A program made the translations under genes and the position numbers. Of a DNA stretch of 27,570 nt, positions 8,138 through 15,169 are shown one piece after another; position 1 is the first letter of the stretch, and each line of letters starts with the position of its first letter. Source of the DNA: DALYLB01 sp046154695 (GTDB taxonomy: Bacteria > Acidobacteriota > Blastocatellia > RBC074); contig JBJXFI010000146.1 in the NCBI GenBank assembly GCA_046154695.1, forward strand, positions 1 to 27,570, given 5' to 3'. The notes under the pieces were generated by a model. It made no database searches, was not told where the DNA came from, and saw only the letters and a program-made list of their open reading frames with translations.

Positions 8138-8752
8138 TGCGGCCTCCGATTCGAATCCAATCCCCGTAGTTAGAAACTGGCGCGATACTACTACCCCCTT
8201 TCTCGCGGAGCAAGGTTCTCTCCTCGCATGGGAGTAACACGAGACAGTCCGCGGAATTGTTCGCGGGCCCGCCCTACGCCGGTCTTTCCCCGGCGAAAAC
8301 TCGACGGCCGCAATACGGGGCCGCAATCGATCTCTGGCTGGTTAAACCTTTGAACCGTTCAAAAACCCCAGTAAAAGCATCGAAATTTAGCTTTGTGAAA
8401 ATTCTGGCTGCTGGTATCATCCGGCCGATGGGAACATCCCGCTGAATTGAAGGACATGGAATAGGAAGCCGCTTCGGGTCTTGCAATGGAAGGCCGGGGA
8501 CAAAAGCAGCTTTGGATTCCTGTGTGTTCATTTGAGGGGAGAATCGGATTTCCAGCCGTACCTACTCGCTAGCATCAACGGTGATACGCCGTCAGTCAAT
8601 CTTCGGCTCGCGCGATCGGTGGTTAGAGAGCAGGAAGAGAGTAACCCCTGAAGCAGCTCTGTTCGTTGTCTGTCTTGTTTGACTCACGATTGCGCGCCGG
8701 AGACCGTTTCCGCCTGCCAGTTTGCTCGCTTCGTTTGCCTGAGGAAATAGAG
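8138..8752. other. 615-bp region without a convincing gene
   Basis: This gap separates the minus-strand aminotransferase gene from the plus-strand RRM gene. Short open frames exist on both strands but show no ribosome binding site, no recognisable domain and no consistent codon use. It must hold the promoters of both divergent genes. The only specific signal I can point to is the candidate sigma-70 promoter at 8393-8420. Confidence 0.5.
8393..8420 (+). promoter_or_regulatory. Candidate sigma-70 promoter for the RRM gene
   Basis: TTGTGA (8393-8398) and TATCAT (8415-8420) are separated by 16 bp and face the RRM gene. If real, the message would have a leader of roughly 325 nt, as in some cold-induced RNA-binding protein genes. 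This is weak evidence from two near-consensus hexamers only. Confidence 0.3.
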
Positions 8753-9055
8753 ATGTCCGTAAGACTGTATGTTGGGAATCTGCCGTTCAGCGTGAGCGAG
8801 CAGGAGCTGGAAGAACTCTTCGCCCGCTCAGGGCCGGTGATTTCGACCAATATCGTGACGGATCGCGACACGGGGCGTTCGCGGGGCTTCGCATTTGTGG
8901 AGATGGAGACATCGGAAGGGGCCAGCGCCGCGATTTCGTCTCTGAATGGAATGGAGCTCGGCGGCCGCGAATTGACGGTCAATGAAGCCCGCCCGAAAGA
9001 GAGCCGGGGAGGCGGCGGATTCGGCGGCGGCCGCGGTGGCGGGAACCGCTACTAA
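8753..9055 (+). CDS. Small RNA-binding protein with one RRM domain and a glycine-rich tail
   Basis: A 100-residue protein made of one RNA recognition motif (residues about 3-80) and a short Gly/Arg tail (85-100). RNP2 is LYVGNL (5-10) and RNP1 is RGFAFVEM (44-51), both with the aromatic residues that stack on RNA bases. Bacterial proteins of this form, such as the cyanobacterial Rbp proteins, are cytoplasmic RNA binders often raised at low temperature. I chose ATG 8753 because GAGGAA lies about 7 nt upstream and the RRM starts directly there, although the frame is open further 5'. It is a single gene, with more than 400 bp before the respiratory operon, so it is probably unconnected to it. 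Confidence 0.92.
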   Translation: MSVRLYVGNLPFSVSEQELEELFARSGPVISTNIVTDRDTGRSRGFAFVEMETSEGASAAISSLNGMELGGRELTVNEARPKESRGGGGFGGGRGGGNRY

Positions 9056-9191
9056 ATCGGAACAGTGGAGATTGATGCGGTACGGGGAGCCTAAGCAACC
9101 CAAAGGTTCATCCAATAGCCATTTAATCAATGCCCGGGTCGCTTACGCTCCCTGTACTGCATAATCGTGTCCGAATATTCCTGAGCCCGAT

Positions 9192-9431
9192 TTACCAACA
9201 TTTGTAAGAATCCACCACGTCCTCAGCCCGGTCTGGCGCGATCGCGCAAAGAAAACAGGCACAATGATTGCGTTGCGAAGAATGACTCAATAAAGAGCGA
9301 TTTATTGGGTCGTTAATGCATAAGGTTACCCAAAACGCTGTGAAATATTCCTCAATGGTTCTTTCGGCGTGGGAATTATTACTCGGGGGGACGACGCGGA
9401 TTGTGTCGCCATCGTCAGACCGGGCCATCAT
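9192..9431 (-). CDS. Possible small hypothetical protein, antisense in the gap before the operon
   Basis: This 79-residue frame is listed because it starts with ATGATG and has a plausible GAGGA site about 6 nt upstream. The product has no recognisable domain, no signal peptide and several scattered cysteines. Codon use is less GC-rich at third positions than in the surrounding genes, which argues against it, and the 28-bp inverted repeat at 9284-9311 lies inside it. It may be chance. It would be transcribed divergently from the respiratory operon. Confidence 0.2.
   Translation of the reverse strand: MMARSDDGDTIRVVPPSNNSHAERTIEEYFTAFWVTLCINDPINRSLLSHSSQRNHCACFLCAIAPDRAEDVVDSYKCW
9284..9311. 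promoter_or_regulatory. 28-bp inverted repeat upstream of the respiratory operon
   Basis: GACTCAATAAA and TTTATTGGGTC form 11-bp arms with one mismatch around a 6-bp spacer (GAGCGA). In RNA the mismatch would be a G-U pair, so the transcript could also fold into a full hairpin. It lies about 175 bp before the operon start and about 230 bp after the RRM gene, in AT-richer DNA. It does not match the FNR/CRP consensus. Operator or transcript-end signal are both possible. Confidence 0.45.
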
Positions 9432-9485
9432 TTATTGTCCTCGCGACCGGGGGAAGACAAAGCAAAATAGAGGAATGGGCAGCGC

Positions 9486-11465
9486 GTGAATCTCCGAGGG
9501 CGAGTCGTGCTGAATCGGCGGACGGACGCACAACAGAATGATGAAACGCGCCGGGCCCTGCTCAAAGTTCAGGTTCCGGGCGAGGGCTATCATCAGGGAT
9601 TGATTTCATGCCAGGTGGCGTGCCCGGTGCACACCGACGCGCGCGGCTATGTTCGCGCCATTGCCGAGGGGCGCTTTGAAGAAGCCTACCTGATAGCGCG
9701 CGGCCCGAACCCTTTCGCTTCGATTTGCGGGCGCATCTGCGGCGCGCCGTGCGAAGCGGCCTGCCGGCGGGGGAAGGTTCCGCGAGTCGATGACGACGGC
9801 CGTTTCGTGGCCAACGACCGCCCGATTTCCATCCGCGCGTTGAAGCGATTTGCCTGCGACCAGGGGGGGCCGGAATCGAGGCCCACGGATGAGGTTCTGC
9901 GCGCGGTTCGAGCATTTGTTCCGCCCGTCGCCGCCAACGCCGAAGAGATGGCGGCGCTGCTGCATTCCTGTCTGGATGGAAGACTCGCAAGAGCCGCGGG
10001 CGAGCGCGTCGCCATCATCGGCGCGGGACCGGCGGGCCTGTCGGCCGCGCACGATCTGGCGCTGCTGGGATTCAGACCGACCGTGTTCGAGATCGAACCG
10101 GTTGCGGCCGGGATGCTCGCGGTAGGCGTGCCCGCCTATCGATTGCCGCGCGAGTTGATCGCAAAAGAGGTCGCCGTGATCGAGGCGCTGGGCGTGGAGA
10201 TTCGCTGCGGCGTGACGGTCGGCAAAGATGTCGCGTTCGCCGATTTGCGGCGCGACTTCGCCGCCGTGCTGATCGCTGTCGGCGCAAAAGCGTCGCGCGC
10301 GTTGGGATTGCCGGGCGAGAGCGGGCCGCGCGTATACGGCGGCGTGGACATGCTGCGCGCGGTTTCGCTGGGAGAGCAGCTCGACATCGGGCGCGAAGTC
10401 GTGGTGATCGGCGGAGGCAATGTGGCCTATGACGTGGCGCGAACGGTGCTGCGGCAGATCGCCTGGGACACCGCCCGCACGGCGGCCCGGCTGGCCGGAA
10501 CCTCCCGCGTGCATCTGGTCTCGCTCGAGGGCCTGGAAGAGATGCCGGCCGACACCCTTGAAATCATGGAAGGGGACGAGGAAGGAATCGAACGACATAA
10601 TGGCTGGGGGCCGATCGAAATTCAGCGAGACGGCGGCGGCGCGGTGCGGGGCGTGCTTTTTCGACGATGCAAGCGGGTTTACGACGAGAACAAACGCTTC
10701 GCGCCGGAGTTCGACGATCAGGCCAGAGAGACGATCTCCTGTGACACCGTGTTGCTGGCCGTCGGCCAATCGCCCGCGCTGTCGTTTGTCGAAGAGGGCG
10801 GCGAGGACATCGAGATGATGCGCCCCGGCTGGCCGAAGATCGATCCGGCCACCCTCTCGACCACCGCCAAAGGCGTCTTTGTCGCGGGCGATCTGGCGCA
10901 CGGCACGCGGCTGCTGATCGACGCGGTGGCTTCGGGCAAGGCGGCCGCGCGCTCGATTTATCAATATGTGACCGGGCGGGAGCTCGCCGCCGATTCGGTC
11001 GCCGCCCATAACATCCTTGAGCGTTACCGGCGCGAGCGCGGCTACGAAGCATTGCGCCGCGCGGCGGTTCCCGTCATTCACCCGCATGAGCGATTGCGTC
11101 ATCCCGAAGTCGTCGTCGAGCAGGGGTTCGACGCAACCGAGGCGATGCGCGAGGCTTCGCGCTGTCTTGATTGCGGCGTCACGCCGGTCTTCGATGGCGC
11201 CCGGTGCGTGCTGTGCGGCGGGTGCGCCGATGTGTGCCCGACACAGTGCCTGAAGCTGGTTTCGCTCGACAACCTGGAATTGAGCGGCGATCTCAGCGCC
11301 GCGATCGAAAACACGCTGGGCGCGGACGCCGATCCGCGCGCGCACTCCGCCATTCTGAAAGATGAAGACCGATGCATACGCTGCGCGTTGTGCGCGCAGC
11401 GATGCCCCGTCGACGCGATCACCATGGAACGCGTCAGCTTCTCGACTTTCTGGAGGACTGTATGA
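9486..11465 (+). CDS. NAD(P)-dependent FAD oxidoreductase with GltD-like and 2x[4Fe-4S] ferredoxin domains
   Basis: A 659-residue cytoplasmic flavoprotein. The N-terminal Fe-S domain resembles the small subunit of glutamate synthase, with C42, C46, C81, C85, C89 and C93. An FAD-binding Rossmann loop follows (GAGPAG, 179-184), then the NAD(P) loop VVVIGGGNVAYDVART (305-320) and the second FAD contact GDLAHGTRLLIDAVASGKAAA. The C-terminus holds two ferredoxin-type clusters, C574/C577/C580/C584 and C630/C633/C636/C640, preceded by a CxxC at 560-563. It is first in the operon and overlaps the Rieske gene by ATGA. No glutamate synthase large subunit is present, so it most likely exchanges electrons between NAD(P)H and the cytochrome b module, as proposed for NAD(P)-oxidoreductase-associated bc complexes of anammox bacteria. 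The start is GTG with AGAGGA about 11 nt upstream, which is the weakest part of this call. Confidence 0.88.
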   Translation: MNLRGRVVLNRRTDAQQNDETRRALLKVQVPGEGYHQGLISCQVACPVHTDARGYVRAIAEGRFEEAYLIARGPNPFASICGRICGAPCEAACRRGKVPRVDDDGRFVANDRPISIRALKRFACDQGGPESRPTDEVLRAVRAFVPPVAANAEEMAALLHSCLDGRLARAAGERVAIIGAGPAGLSAAHDLALLGFRPTVFEIEPVAAGMLAVGVPAYRLPRELIAKEVAVIEALGVEIRCGVTVGKDVAFADLRRDFAAVLIAVGAKASRALGLPGESGPRVYGGVDMLRAVSLGEQLDIGREVVVIGGGNVAYDVARTVLRQIAWDTARTAARLAGTSRVHLVSLEGLEEMPADTLEIMEGDEEGIERHNGWGPIEIQRDGGGAVRGVLFRRCKRVYDENKRFAPEFDDQARETISCDTVLLAVGQSPALSFVEEGGEDIEMMRPGWPKIDPATLSTTAKGVFVAGDLAHGTRLLIDAVASGKAAARSIYQYVTGRELAADSVAAHNILERYRRERGYEALRRAAVPVIHPHERLRHPEVVVEQGFDATEAMREASRCLDCGVTPVFDGARCVLCGGCADVCPTQCLKLVSLDNLELSGDLSAAIENTLGADADPRAHSAILKDEDRCIRCALCAQRCPVDAITMERVSFSTFWRTV

Positions 11466-11947
11466 CTGTCAAACCCGGTGAGCCGCAATCCCGCCTCGAT
11501 CCCGAACCGATGCCGCGCCGTGATTTTCTGGGGCTTTCGGCGCTTTGGACGATGGCGGGCGCGCTGCTCTTTTCCATCATCGGAATGCTGCGGCTGCCCC
11601 GGGCGGCGGTGCTGTCGTCGCCCGCGAAGAAATTCACCGTGGTCCTGCCTGAAACACTGGCCGCCGGAGAAGCCTTCGTTCCGCCCGGTCGCGCGGTCGC
11701 GCTCTTCCGCGACGGCGATGGCGTCCATGCCATTTCCACCATCTGCACGCATTTGGGGTGCGTGGTCAAACCGGCGGTGGAGGGATTTGAATGCCCCTGC
11801 CACGGTTCGCGGTTCGCGGCTGACGGGACGGTCACCAAGGGCCCCGCGCCGCGCGCGCTGGATTGGCTGAAGGTGAGCAACAAGGGCGGCGGATGGGTCG
11901 TGGACGAAGAGGTGAAAGTCGCGCCCGGAACGAAGGAGAAGGCATGA
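11462..11947 (+). CDS. Rieske [2Fe-2S] protein of a cytochrome bc complex
   Basis: A 161-residue Rieske protein. Box I is CTHLGC (95-100) and box II CPCHGSRF (111-118): C95, H97, C111 and H114 should bind the [2Fe-2S] cluster, and C100 with C113 form the usual disulfide. The N-terminus has a twin-arginine motif (PRRDFLG, 18-24) followed by one hydrophobic segment (about 27-43), so it is a Tat-inserted, membrane-anchored protein with the cluster on the periplasmic side. I chose ATG 11462, which overlaps the flavoprotein stop as ATGA and has GGAGG 5 nt upstream; the frame opens 90 bp earlier but only shadows the flavoprotein. It ends in another ATGA overlap with cytochrome b. It should accept an electron from quinol at the Qo site and pass it to haem c. 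Confidence 0.95.
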   Translation: MTVKPGEPQSRLDPEPMPRRDFLGLSALWTMAGALLFSIIGMLRLPRAAVLSSPAKKFTVVLPETLAAGEAFVPPGRAVALFRDGDGVHAISTICTHLGCVVKPAVEGFECPCHGSRFAADGTVTKGPAPRALDWLKVSNKGGGWVVDEEVKVAPGTKEKA

Positions 11948-13500
11948 GTGCGCCAACGATTCAAGGACGCCCGGCGTTGCAAGTCTTCCGCGAAAATTTG
12001 CGCGCGGCGCCGCGGCGGCTGCGCGACGCGATGTTTCGGAGCGGCAAACCCGTCACGGATCGAACCCGCTCGACCTTCATTTTCGGCAATGTCTTTCTGC
12101 ACCTGCATTCGGTCAGAACGCATCGCTGGAATTTGCGGTGGGCGACGACGGCCGGCCTGGGCATCGCCACGACGGCGGCGTTTCTGATCACGCTGGTGAC
12201 GGGCGTGCTGCTGATGTTCTATTACAAACCCTATCCCGACGCCGCCTACGATTCGATCAAGGATATTCACTTCGTCGTTCCGACCGGACGCTTCATTCGC
12301 AACATTCACCGGTGGGCGGCCAACGTGATGGTGGTCGCGGTGATTTTGCACATGGCCAGAACGTTTTACACGTCGGCGTATCGCAAACCGCGCGAGTTCA
12401 ACTGGCTGATCGGCATGGGGCTGTTCGTGACGACGCTCGGCCTGTCGTTCACGGGGTATCTGCTTCCGTGGGATCAACTGGCGTACTGGGCCATCACGAT
12501 TGGCGCGAACATCGCCCAGTCGCCGCGCGAAGTCACCGACGCGCTGGGGATCACCGACTGGTTCGACCCGGGCGGATTCCAGCGTCTGCTACTGCTCGGT
12601 TCGGATGTCGTCGGCGAGGAGGCGCTGATTCGGTTTTATCTGCTGCACGTGATGATTTTGCCGCTGGTGCTGGTCGCGCTGATGGCCGTGCATTTCTGGC
12701 GCATTCGCAAAGACGGCGGGATGGTGCGTCCGGCGGACGCGGACGAGCGGCTGGAGCCGCGCGCCGAAGAGGTCTATCCGGTATTCACCGAGGCGCCGGC
12801 CAAGACGTATCAACTCGCGGCCATCGTCAAGGGCAAAACGCCGGCGGTCGGGCGCGGGCCCGAAAACACGGTGCCTTCGATGCCGCATCTCTTTTACGCC
12901 GAGCTGGCGGTGCTGATGCTGACGACTCTCATCTGCGTCGCGCTCTCGCTCGTGTCCGACGCGCCGCTCAAGGAGCTGGCCAATCCGTCCGTGCCGGAAA
13001 ATCCGGCCAAGGCGCCGTGGTACTTCCTGGGCTTGCAGGAGATGGTCGCCTTCTCGGCGTTTATGGGCGGGATCGGCATCCCCGCCATCGCCATCCTCGG
13101 GCTGGGGTTGATTCCGTTTCTGGATCGCGAAGAAGACGGTACGGGGGAATGGTTCGGCGGGACCGGCGGATGGCCGCTGGTCCGGCAGGCGATTGTCGTC
13201 GGACTGGGCGCCTCGATTCTGATCGAAACGCTGGCGATTCGCTTCGGCTGGATTCGCGAATGGTTTCCGCAGGCGCCGCAGCTCCTCATCACGCTCATCA
13301 ATCCGGGCACGGTGTTGACGCTGATCTACGGGTTGTATTCGGTCTGGCTGGTGCGGCGATACAACTCGACGCGGGCCGGCGCGTTGGGATTGTTTACGGT
13401 CTTTCTGTGCGGGTTTCTGGTGTTGACGATCATCGGCACGTACTTCCGCGGACCGAACTGGGAATTTTTCTGGTCGCCCGCCGACTGGCCCAGGCATTGA
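11944..13500 (+). CDS. Cytochrome b, b6 and subunit-IV parts fused
   Basis: A 518-residue inner-membrane protein that forms the quinone-handling core of the bc complex. The N-terminal half is b6-like with four haem-ligand histidines, H122 and H136 (Hx13H) and H235 and H250 (Hx14H), and the conserved TGYLLPWDQ stretch. From about residue 315 comes a subunit-IV-like part with further membrane spans. Where the Qo-site PEWY motif is expected the sequence reads APWYFLGLQE (357-366), so the usual glutamate is missing. ATG 11944 overlaps the Rieske stop and has GGAG upstream; the longer open frame starting at 11863 is rejected because its extra 27 residues overlap the Rieske gene and lack hydrophobic or conserved sequence. 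The Hx14H spacing puts it nearer to cytochrome b6 than to mitochondrial cytochrome b. Confidence 0.94.
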   Translation: MSAPTIQGRPALQVFRENLRAAPRRLRDAMFRSGKPVTDRTRSTFIFGNVFLHLHSVRTHRWNLRWATTAGLGIATTAAFLITLVTGVLLMFYYKPYPDAAYDSIKDIHFVVPTGRFIRNIHRWAANVMVVAVILHMARTFYTSAYRKPREFNWLIGMGLFVTTLGLSFTGYLLPWDQLAYWAITIGANIAQSPREVTDALGITDWFDPGGFQRLLLLGSDVVGEEALIRFYLLHVMILPLVLVALMAVHFWRIRKDGGMVRPADADERLEPRAEEVYPVFTEAPAKTYQLAAIVKGKTPAVGRGPENTVPSMPHLFYAELAVLMLTTLICVALSLVSDAPLKELANPSVPENPAKAPWYFLGLQEMVAFSAFMGGIGIPAIAILGLGLIPFLDREEDGTGEWFGGTGGWPLVRQAIVVGLGASILIETLAIRFGWIREWFPQAPQLLITLINPGTVLTLIYGLYSVWLVRRYNSTRAGALGLFTVFLCGFLVLTIIGTYFRGPNWEFFWSPADWPRH

Positions 13501-13515
13501 TGGGATGGAAGCGAT

Positions 13516-15168
13516 ATGAACAAGAACAAGCACCTGCTTCTTTGGTCAAGCGCCGGCGTCTTCGCGCTGCTGCTTCTTGCCGCCGGCCAGGAGCACTTCG
13601 GCAAGGAATGGCGGGAGGTGCAAACGGCCTCGCGTTCGGCGGAAGGACCGCTGGACGTGCACTTGCGGCAGATCGTCAATCCCGGGCTGGGAATCTCCGA
13701 CCGCTGCGTCTCATGCCACGTCGGGATGGCCGCGGGAGAACAGGGCCTCACGGGGCATCCGATTGCGGCGGCGCACACGAACGTCGTTCATTCGCCGTCC
13801 GAATACGGCTGCACGACCTGCCACAGCGGGCAGGGACGGGCGACCGTGAAGGCGGACGCCCATGGCGATGTGCATTTCTGGCCCCAGCCGATGCTGCCGA
13901 TGAAATACGCCTATGCGGGGTGCGGCACGTGCCACGCCGCGAACAACGTCCCCAATTTGACGGCGTTCGAGAAGAGCCGCGGCGCGTTTGAACGGCTCGA
14001 CTGCCTGGCATGCCACCGGGTTGACGGACGGGGCGGGACGATTCGCCCGGGCGGCGGCGGGATGGAAGGCCCCGATCTGTCGCACGTCGGTGTGAAAGGC
14101 TACGACGCGAACTGGTACGAGAAGCATCTGCAAAATCATGAACAGGGCCGCACGCCGCCGTGGAAAAACTCCTTTGGCGCGATCAGTGAATCCGATCGCG
14201 CGGCGCTGGTCAATTTTCTTTCGACGCGCGTGGGCGCGCCCAAACTGATCGAAGCAAAAGCGCAGTTTCTCTCCTCGGGCTGTCTCGGGTGCCACAAAGT
14301 CAGCGGCGTCGGCGGCGATGCTGGCCCCGAGCTTTCCCGCAGCGGCGAGAGGGACCCCGGACAGCTCGATTTCGCGCGTGTGCCGGGCGGGCGAAGTTTA
14401 TCGAACTGGCTGGCCGAGCATTTTCGCTCGCCGCTGGGTGTGGTGCCCGGCTCGCAGATGCCGATGATGGGGTTGTCGGAAAAGCAGGTCGATCTGCTGA
14501 CGATGTATGTGCTTTCGCTGCGGCGGCGGGACTTGCCGGGCGCGTATCTGCCCAGGGATCGAATCGCCGTGCAGCGCTTCGGCGCGCGCGAGTTCGCCGC
14601 GGATGGAGCGACGATTTTCAGCGCCATCTGCGCCGGTTGTCATGGCGCGGACGGGAAAGGCGCGCGTTATCCGGGCATCCCGCCGTTTCCCAACATCGCC
14701 GGGCCGGACTTCCTGCAGCTCGCTTCGGATGAATTCATTGCCGAAACGATCCGGCAGGGGCGTCCGGGGCGCAAGATGCCGGGCTGGGCCAATGAGGCGG
14801 GTTTGAAACCCGAAGAGATTCAGCGCGTGATCGCCTACCTGCGCGAACTGGGGGGGAACGTCGCGGTCACGGCCGACACGTCGCCCCCGCAGTGGGCGAA
14901 AGGCGGCGCCGCGGCGGGCGGAAAACTCTTCGCGGCGAACTGCGCGGGTTGTCACGGCGCGAAAGGGGAGGGCGGCGAAGGCCCGGCGCTCAACAACAAA
15001 GTGTTGCTCGGAACCGCAACCGACCGATTCCTGGTCGAGACGATCGGCAAGGGCCGCCGCGGCACCGCGATGAAAGGGTTCAATGAGCCCTCGCCGGTGC
15101 GGCGCTCGCTCACCCCGTCGGAGATCGAATCCATCGTGACATTCATACGCACATGGGAGGCAAAATAA
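13516..15168 (+). CDS. Membrane-anchored heptahaem cytochrome c
   Basis: A 550-residue protein with an N-terminal membrane anchor or signal (LLLWSSAGVFALLLLAAG, 7-24) and seven CxxCH haem-c sites at C64, C99, C136, C163, C256, C372 and C476. The first four are closely spaced, as in small multihaem cytochromes. The last three each sit in a class-I cytochrome-like domain with candidate distal methionines near M315-M317, M421 and M519. It should act in the periplasm as the electron wire between the Rieske/cytochrome b module and the molybdoenzyme, taking the place of cytochrome c1. It follows cytochrome b by 15 nt and its stop codon is one base before the catalytic subunit ATG. The 4+1+1+1 layout is unusual, and I know of no named family that matches it exactly. 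Confidence 0.93.
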   Translation: MNKNKHLLLWSSAGVFALLLLAAGQEHFGKEWREVQTASRSAEGPLDVHLRQIVNPGLGISDRCVSCHVGMAAGEQGLTGHPIAAAHTNVVHSPSEYGCTTCHSGQGRATVKADAHGDVHFWPQPMLPMKYAYAGCGTCHAANNVPNLTAFEKSRGAFERLDCLACHRVDGRGGTIRPGGGGMEGPDLSHVGVKGYDANWYEKHLQNHEQGRTPPWKNSFGAISESDRAALVNFLSTRVGAPKLIEAKAQFLSSGCLGCHKVSGVGGDAGPELSRSGERDPGQLDFARVPGGRSLSNWLAEHFRSPLGVVPGSQMPMMGLSEKQVDLLTMYVLSLRRRDLPGAYLPRDRIAVQRFGAREFAADGATIFSAICAGCHGADGKGARYPGIPPFPNIAGPDFLQLASDEFIAETIRQGRPGRKMPGWANEAGLKPEEIQRVIAYLRELGGNVAVTADTSPPQWAKGGAAAGGKLFAANCAGCHGAKGEGGEGPALNNKVLLGTATDRFLVETIGKGRRGTAMKGFNEPSPVRRSLTPSEIESIVTFIRTWEAK

Positions 15169-15169
15169 A

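Noticed and set aside
8257..8531. Short open frames of 62 and 85 residues between the aminotransferase and RRM genes
   Set aside because: They overlap on opposite strands, have no ribosome binding site and match no family I recognise.
9284..9311. An FNR or CRP site for oxygen control of the operon
   Set aside because: The arms (CAATAAA/TTTATTG) and 6-bp spacer do not fit TTGAT-N4-ATCAA or TGTGA-N6-TCACA.
9606..11345. A 579-residue open frame antisense to the flavoprotein gene
   Set aside because: The flavoprotein frame carries all cofactor motifs; the antisense frame has biased His/Arg/Ala composition and no ribosome binding site or recognised domain.
12138..13991. A 617-residue plus-strand frame across cytochrome b and cytochrome c
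   Set aside because: It runs across two well-supported genes in another frame and has the Arg/Gly-rich composition of a shadow frame.
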